From CBDUQI01 sp965369325 (lineage in GTDB: Bacteria; Pseudomonadota; Gammaproteobacteria; Steroidobacterales; JBCBZW01): DNA of 17,355 nucleotides. The stretch spans positions 1 to 17,355 of the forward strand of contig CBDUQI010000123.1 in assembly GCA_965369325.1 (NCBI GenBank), read 5' to 3'. The notes under the pieces were generated by a model. It saw nothing but the letters and a program-made list of their open reading frames with translations, did not search any database and was not told the origin of the DNA. Shown in pieces: positions 14,859-17,355 of this stretch (position 1 is the first letter of the stretch; each line of letters starts with the position of its first letter). The position numbers and the translations under genes were made by a program.

Positions 14859-15233
14859 TCAGCTCGGGGACGATGACTGTTTCGGCCGACGGCCCCGTAC
14901 CAGCGGCAGCCCTTGCTGCTCCCCCCAAGCCATCAGCGCGCCCAACACCGGTTGCAGCGTACGGCCGGTATCGGTCAGGGAGTACTCAACCCTGGGCGGC
15001 ACCTCGGCATATACCTCTCGGTGCACCAGAGCATCTCGTTCCAGGTCACGCAACTGCTGGGTCAGCATCCGGGGTGTAATACGGGTCAGCAGGCGCTGCA
15101 ACTCGCTAAAGCGTTTGGTGCCCTCGCTCAGGCGAAACAGAATCACGCTCTTCCACTTACCACCGATCAGTTCGAGTGTGGCTTCCATCGGGCAGTTGGT
15201 CAGGTGCTCAAGGTCATGCTGCTGTTTACGCAA
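14859..15233 (-). CDS. HxlR-family transcriptional regulator
   Basis: 124 residues; a winged helix-turn-helix protein of the HxlR group. The landmarks are the N-terminal Cys-Pro (C14) before MEATLELIGGKWKSVILF, the recognition region FSELQRLLTRITPRMLTQQL, LRDLERDALVHREVYAEVPP and the wing VEYSLTDTGRTL. The conserved cysteine is where family members such as YodB sense reactive electrophiles or oxidants. It is divergent from a MAPEG gene, a typical arrangement in which the regulator controls a detoxifying neighbour. I start at TTG 15233 because GGAG lies six nt before it. A TTG at 15248 would add five residues but has only a poor upstream signal, and no ATG is available. Confidence 0.88.
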   Translation of the reverse strand: MRKQQHDLEHLTNCPMEATLELIGGKWKSVILFRLSEGTKRFSELQRLLTRITPRMLTQQLRDLERDALVHREVYAEVPPRVEYSLTDTGRTLQPVLGALMAWGEQQGLPLVRGRRPKQSSSPS

Positions 15234-15239
15234 CGAGAT

Positions 15240-15243
15240 CTCC
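15240..15243 (-). promoter_or_regulatory. Ribosome binding site GGAG supporting the TTG start of the HxlR gene
   Basis: On the minus strand GGAG lies six nt before TTG at 15233, a better distance than anything in front of the TTG at 15248. Confidence 0.4.
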
Positions 15244-15268
15244 GTCAACTTCAGCGTCGATGCTGCAT

Positions 15269-15288
15269 TACTATACAGAACCGTAGTA
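15269..15288. promoter_or_regulatory. Candidate HxlR operator between the HxlR and MAPEG genes
   Basis: TACTA (15269-15273) and TAGTA (15284-15288) form a 20-bp inverted repeat of the size expected for a winged-helix dimer. On the minus strand TATAGT (15270-15275), one base from a -10 box, overlaps it, so binding could repress the regulator's own gene. A related half-site, TACTTACAA, lies at 15306-15314 toward MAPEG. Confidence 0.4.
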
Positions 15289-15366
15289 TGTGCTTTATTT
15301 GTGCGTACTTACAAATTGCACCCTTGCAGTGCATGGTAACGGCTTCACGAGAAGAGGAACCGACCC

Positions 15367-15777
15367 ATGCCCCTGTCCAATCATCCGGAACTGTTCTGGC
15401 TCACCGCCACCACCGCCTTCACTGCCCTACTCTGGCTGCCCTACATCACTAGGTTCATCGGCGAAACCGGTCTCGGCAATGCACTTTGGGACCCGACAGG
15501 AGAGCACCCGTTCCGCACTCCCTGGGCGCAACGCGCACACCGCGCGCATCAGAACGCGGTGGAGAATCTGGTGGTGTTTGCGCCGCTGGCGATCGTCGTG
15601 GACCTGCTGAGTGCAGGGACCCCCATCACGGCCGCCGCCGCCGGGATCTACTTTGCAGCGCGAGTTGCCCACTACGTGGTCTATACGCTGGGCCTGCCGG
15701 TTGTGCGCACTGTAGTGTTCGCCATCGCCTGGGGTTGTCAGATCGTGCTGCTACTAACGCTGTTCCAGGTGCTCTGA
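15367..15777 (+). CDS. MAPEG family membrane protein
   Basis: 136 residues with about four transmembrane helices: LFWLTATTAFTALLWLPYI, a helix from NAVENLVVFAPLAIVVDLL, one from AAAGIYFAARVAHYVVY, and VVFAIAWGCQIVLLLTLF. The RAHRAHQNAVENL segment is the MAPEG signature (membrane-associated proteins in eicosanoid and glutathione metabolism). These proteins form trimers and in some cases conjugate glutathione to electrophiles. No specific reaction is shown for this bacterial member. It is divergent from an HxlR regulator, which suggests induction by reactive compounds. The ATG is preceded by an AAGAGGA-type ribosome binding site (about 15352-15358), eight nt upstream. Confidence 0.9.
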   Translation: MPLSNHPELFWLTATTAFTALLWLPYITRFIGETGLGNALWDPTGEHPFRTPWAQRAHRAHQNAVENLVVFAPLAIVVDLLSAGTPITAAAAGIYFAARVAHYVVYTLGLPVVRTVVFAIAWGCQIVLLLTLFQVL

Positions 15778-15794
15778 GTCCGAACCTAAGGGGC

Positions 15795-15820
15795 CCGCTC
15801 TGGCACGCCACTTTGAGCGG
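15795..15820. terminator. Hairpin between the convergent MAPEG and hydrolase genes
   Basis: CCGCTC (15795-15800) and GAGCGG (15815-15820) form a 6-bp stem with an inner TGGC/GCCA pairing, 17 nt after the MAPEG stop and 9 nt beyond the hydrolase stop. There is no T-run, and it is weaker than the other hairpins in the window. Confidence 0.35.
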
Positions 15821-15829
15821 CGGCGCATC

Positions 15830-16954
15830 CTACTTGCCCGCAGCAAGCCAGCGAACTAGTTCGTCGACGCATTGCGGGTCCTGGTACACCCAGCTGTGGC
15901 GCAGCCCTCTTTGGGGCGGTCGGCATGACAACGATTTCAGCGTGGCCGAGTGAGGAGGCACTTCTTCGGCGAAGACATGCATTATCCACGGCGTCAAAAC
16001 TCCTTCCCACCCGAAACCCGCTGGGGTACTGCGGGTAATACGCGGGATCAACGCCATTAGTAGCTGGCTTAAGATAACCCATGCGATATAGGCCGTGATT
16101 GCCAAAAGTACGGCGCTGCCGTAGGTAATCTCGACCAGGAATGAGCCACTTAGTGCTGCGCGCTGATCATACAAATACAGCCCCGTAGTCGATACAACGA
16201 AGAGCCACTTCACAAATCGTGACTTCCACATGAGGTGGGGAAATTCGCTTACAAGATGCTGAGCCTTCAGCAGAAGGCCCGCCTCATCCCACTGAACACG
16301 GGCGACCAGGAGCGCAATATCCAGACGAGGCAATCCAAGATCATTCAGTATCTCAGCCTGCCTGCGCTCCAAAAAGGTCAGATGGGTTTTGGCTAAGTAG
16401 TACGGAAACCAGCTCAAGGCCAATATCACATAGACTCCGACACCGATTTCCCCCCCAGAGTACTTCATATTTCCAACGGCCAGGAAACACAAAAATGCCA
16501 ACGTAAAACTCAATACGATTCCCAGAAAATTGATCGCCGAACGGAGTTTCCTGGGCTCACAGTGAATGAACGGCGTGGCCAGGCAGGCAATCTGATCGAC
16601 GGACGCCGCGACAGCGGGCTCCTTTAGGGCCAGCATTGCGACATTCCCGCCGTGACTGTGCGCGACGATTTTTATCGTGCTTTCGGGGTTTGAGATTTGA
16701 AGCGTGGACAGGTACTCGGCCAGCTCCTTGCCCGCTTCGATTCGGGCGCGATGGCTGTTTCGTCCAGACCATTGAAATCTGCGCACGTCAACACAGCCAT
16801 CGAATTCAGCATTTATCCCCTGAGACACAATAGACTCCGGCTGCGTCCATTGAGCTTCTGTTGCGAAAGTCCCATGGACAAGCACGACGGTTGTGTTTGG
16901 TTTTTTGACAGCTTGCGTGGTCATGAGCGTGGGTGAGACCTCGGGCGAGTGCAT
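15830..16954 (-). CDS. Alpha/beta hydrolase with internal membrane segments
   Basis: 374 residues. The N-terminal third is an alpha/beta-hydrolase core: a strand ending VVLVHGTF (H27-G28, oxyanion region) and the nucleophile elbow VAHSHGGN with Ser100, similar to lipase-like members. After about residue 135 the fold is interrupted by roughly 170 residues with four hydrophobic stretches (AINFLGIVLSFTLAFLCFL, a VGVYVILALSWF helix, WLFVVSTTGLYLY, and AVLLAITAYIAWVILSQLL). The sequence then closes with a segment bearing the likely catalytic histidine (His353 in GLRHSWVYQD) and a final helix. The middle part may anchor the enzyme as a membrane-embedded lid, pointing to a lipid or other hydrophobic ester, which is inference. 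The ATG at 16954 has GGCGGAG five nt upstream. A longer frame to 17095 has 47 extra residues of non-protein-like composition and is not preferred. Confidence 0.8.
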   Translation of the reverse strand: MHSPEVSPTLMTTQAVKKPNTTVVLVHGTFATEAQWTQPESIVSQGINAEFDGCVDVRRFQWSGRNSHRARIEAGKELAEYLSTLQISNPESTIKIVAHSHGGNVAMLALKEPAVAASVDQIACLATPFIHCEPRKLRSAINFLGIVLSFTLAFLCFLAVGNMKYSGGEIGVGVYVILALSWFPYYLAKTHLTFLERRQAEILNDLGLPRLDIALLVARVQWDEAGLLLKAQHLVSEFPHLMWKSRFVKWLFVVSTTGLYLYDQRAALSGSFLVEITYGSAVLLAITAYIAWVILSQLLMALIPRITRSTPAGFGWEGVLTPWIMHVFAEEVPPHSATLKSLSCRPPQRGLRHSWVYQDPQCVDELVRWLAAGK

Positions 16955-16959
16955 TCGAA

Positions 16960-16966
16960 CTCCGCC
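16960..16966 (-). promoter_or_regulatory. Ribosome binding site fixing the hydrolase start
   Basis: GGCGGAG on the minus strand ends five nt before the ATG at 16954. It decides against the upstream ATG at 17095, which would add 47 residues. Confidence 0.6.
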
Positions 16967-17138
16967 ATTCTCCACCACTGCGATAGTACGGCGCTGCGAA
17001 CAGGATCGCACACCTGAAGAAAATGGGTTGAACTGAACATCGATGCTTCTCATCCGGATCTGAACTATCATCGAATAGAAACAAACGGCAAACATGTACG
17101 AGGAAAACCAAACAACATCCCCTGCGCTTGCTCATCAA

Positions 17139-17151
17139 TGGCAAGTTGCCA
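17139..17151. other. Short palindrome in the gap after the right-end gene
   Basis: TGGCAAGTTGCCA is symmetric around one base, about 45 nt past the stop of the right-end gene and upstream of the hydrolase start. It could be a weak hairpin or a protein site. Confidence 0.2.
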
Positions 17152-17195
17152 CATTTGTTGAATGTAGATCATCTTTCGATGCGTAACGAACTAGA

Positions 17196-17354
17196 TCAAG
17201 GGCTAACGAGGTCCTCGCACACGTTCGGCAAGCCGCTCGGTCCCGGCGCATTGAATACAGAATCCCGCAGAATCGCCAGATCGGAAAAGCCGACTCCCAA
17301 GTTGCCGTCAAAATCGGCGTCTGGATTCCAGTTGGCCGAGGCCGGTGTTGAAAA
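17196..17354 (-). CDS. C-terminus of a secreted protein with a dockerin-like calcium repeat
   Basis: Only the last 52 residues are inside the window; the frame runs off the right edge and there is no start codon to see. The fragment reads NWNPDADFDGNLGVGFSDLA, then ILRDSVFNAPGPSGLPN and a final VCEDLVSP. The DADFDGN...FSDLAILR part is a dockerin type I/EF-hand-like half (calcium ligands on D, D, D, N, then a hydrophobic helix), and the F-x-A-P-G-P-S-G ending is a common close of secreted gammaproteobacterial proteins with such repeats. It is probably a calcium-stabilised module in an exported enzyme or adhesin. The catalytic part lies outside the window. Confidence 0.7.
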   Translation of the reverse strand, partial: FSTPASANWNPDADFDGNLGVGFSDLAILRDSVFNAPGPSGLPNVCEDLVSP

Positions 17355-17355
17355 C

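Noticed and set aside
14913..15452. 179-codon frame on the plus strand
   Set aside because: Runs antisense to the HxlR gene and into MAPEG in another frame; no protein family.
16955..17095. 47-residue N-terminal extension of the hydrolase
   Set aside because: Reads as unstructured, Cys/Arg-rich sequence with no signal peptide, while a good ribosome binding site stands before the ATG at 16954.

Overview
The window (about 60% GC by eye) reads as bacterial chromosome, most likely a free-living gammaproteobacterium. The reasons are the mix of FG-GAP/VCBS and type-3-like calcium-binding secreted proteins, a Hanks-type kinase fused to a TPR tail, a LytTR membrane regulator, and toxin/SUKH immunity genes. 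Taxonomy is inference; there is no rRNA or marker gene. I see no tRNA, rRNA, CRISPR array, transposase or phage gene.

Layout. 1-4124 (+): a very large exported or surface protein, cut by the left edge. It has VCBS/FG-GAP repeats, a VWA domain, six short calcium-binding repeats and a C-terminal membrane anchor. 4173-6173 (-): a polymorphic toxin with a WHH/HNH colicin-DNase-like tip, followed by its SUKH immunity gene. 6408-6878 (+): a small cupin with a C-terminal cysteine cluster. 7051-7896 (+): an exported GlcG/HbpS-like protein. 7905-8837 (-): a membrane LytTR regulator, divergent from a Ser/Thr kinase-TPR protein at 8999-11512 (+). 11574-12442 (-): a DUF1801/DUF2784 gene pair flanked by integron-like half sites. 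12443-13193: a gene-poor stretch ending in a perfect inverted repeat in front of a GFA-family zinc protein (13194-13667, +). 13685-14821 (-): a Tat-exported, circularly permuted D-amino-acid-oxidase-like flavoprotein. 14859-15233 (-) and 15367-15777 (+): a divergent HxlR regulator and MAPEG membrane protein. 15830-16954 (-): an alpha/beta hydrolase with membrane segments in its middle. 17196-17354 (-): the C-terminus of another calcium-repeat (dockerin-like) protein, running off the right edge.

How they work together. Most genes are single transcription units, many of them convergent pairs. Several 3' ends carry GC-rich hairpins with tetraloops but no T-run. The only strong functional couples are toxin-immunity, HxlR-MAPEG (a regulator and its probable target) and DUF1801-DUF2784 (same strand, 17 nt apart). 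The kinase and the LytTR regulator share an intergenic region and may be linked in signalling. Four genes appear to start at TTG or GTG, chosen here from Shine-Dalgarno placement.

The items most worth a second look are the circularly permuted oxidase, the toxin with its unrecognised N-terminal delivery region, the cysteine-rich cupin with altered metal ligands, and the cassette-like ends around the DUF pair.
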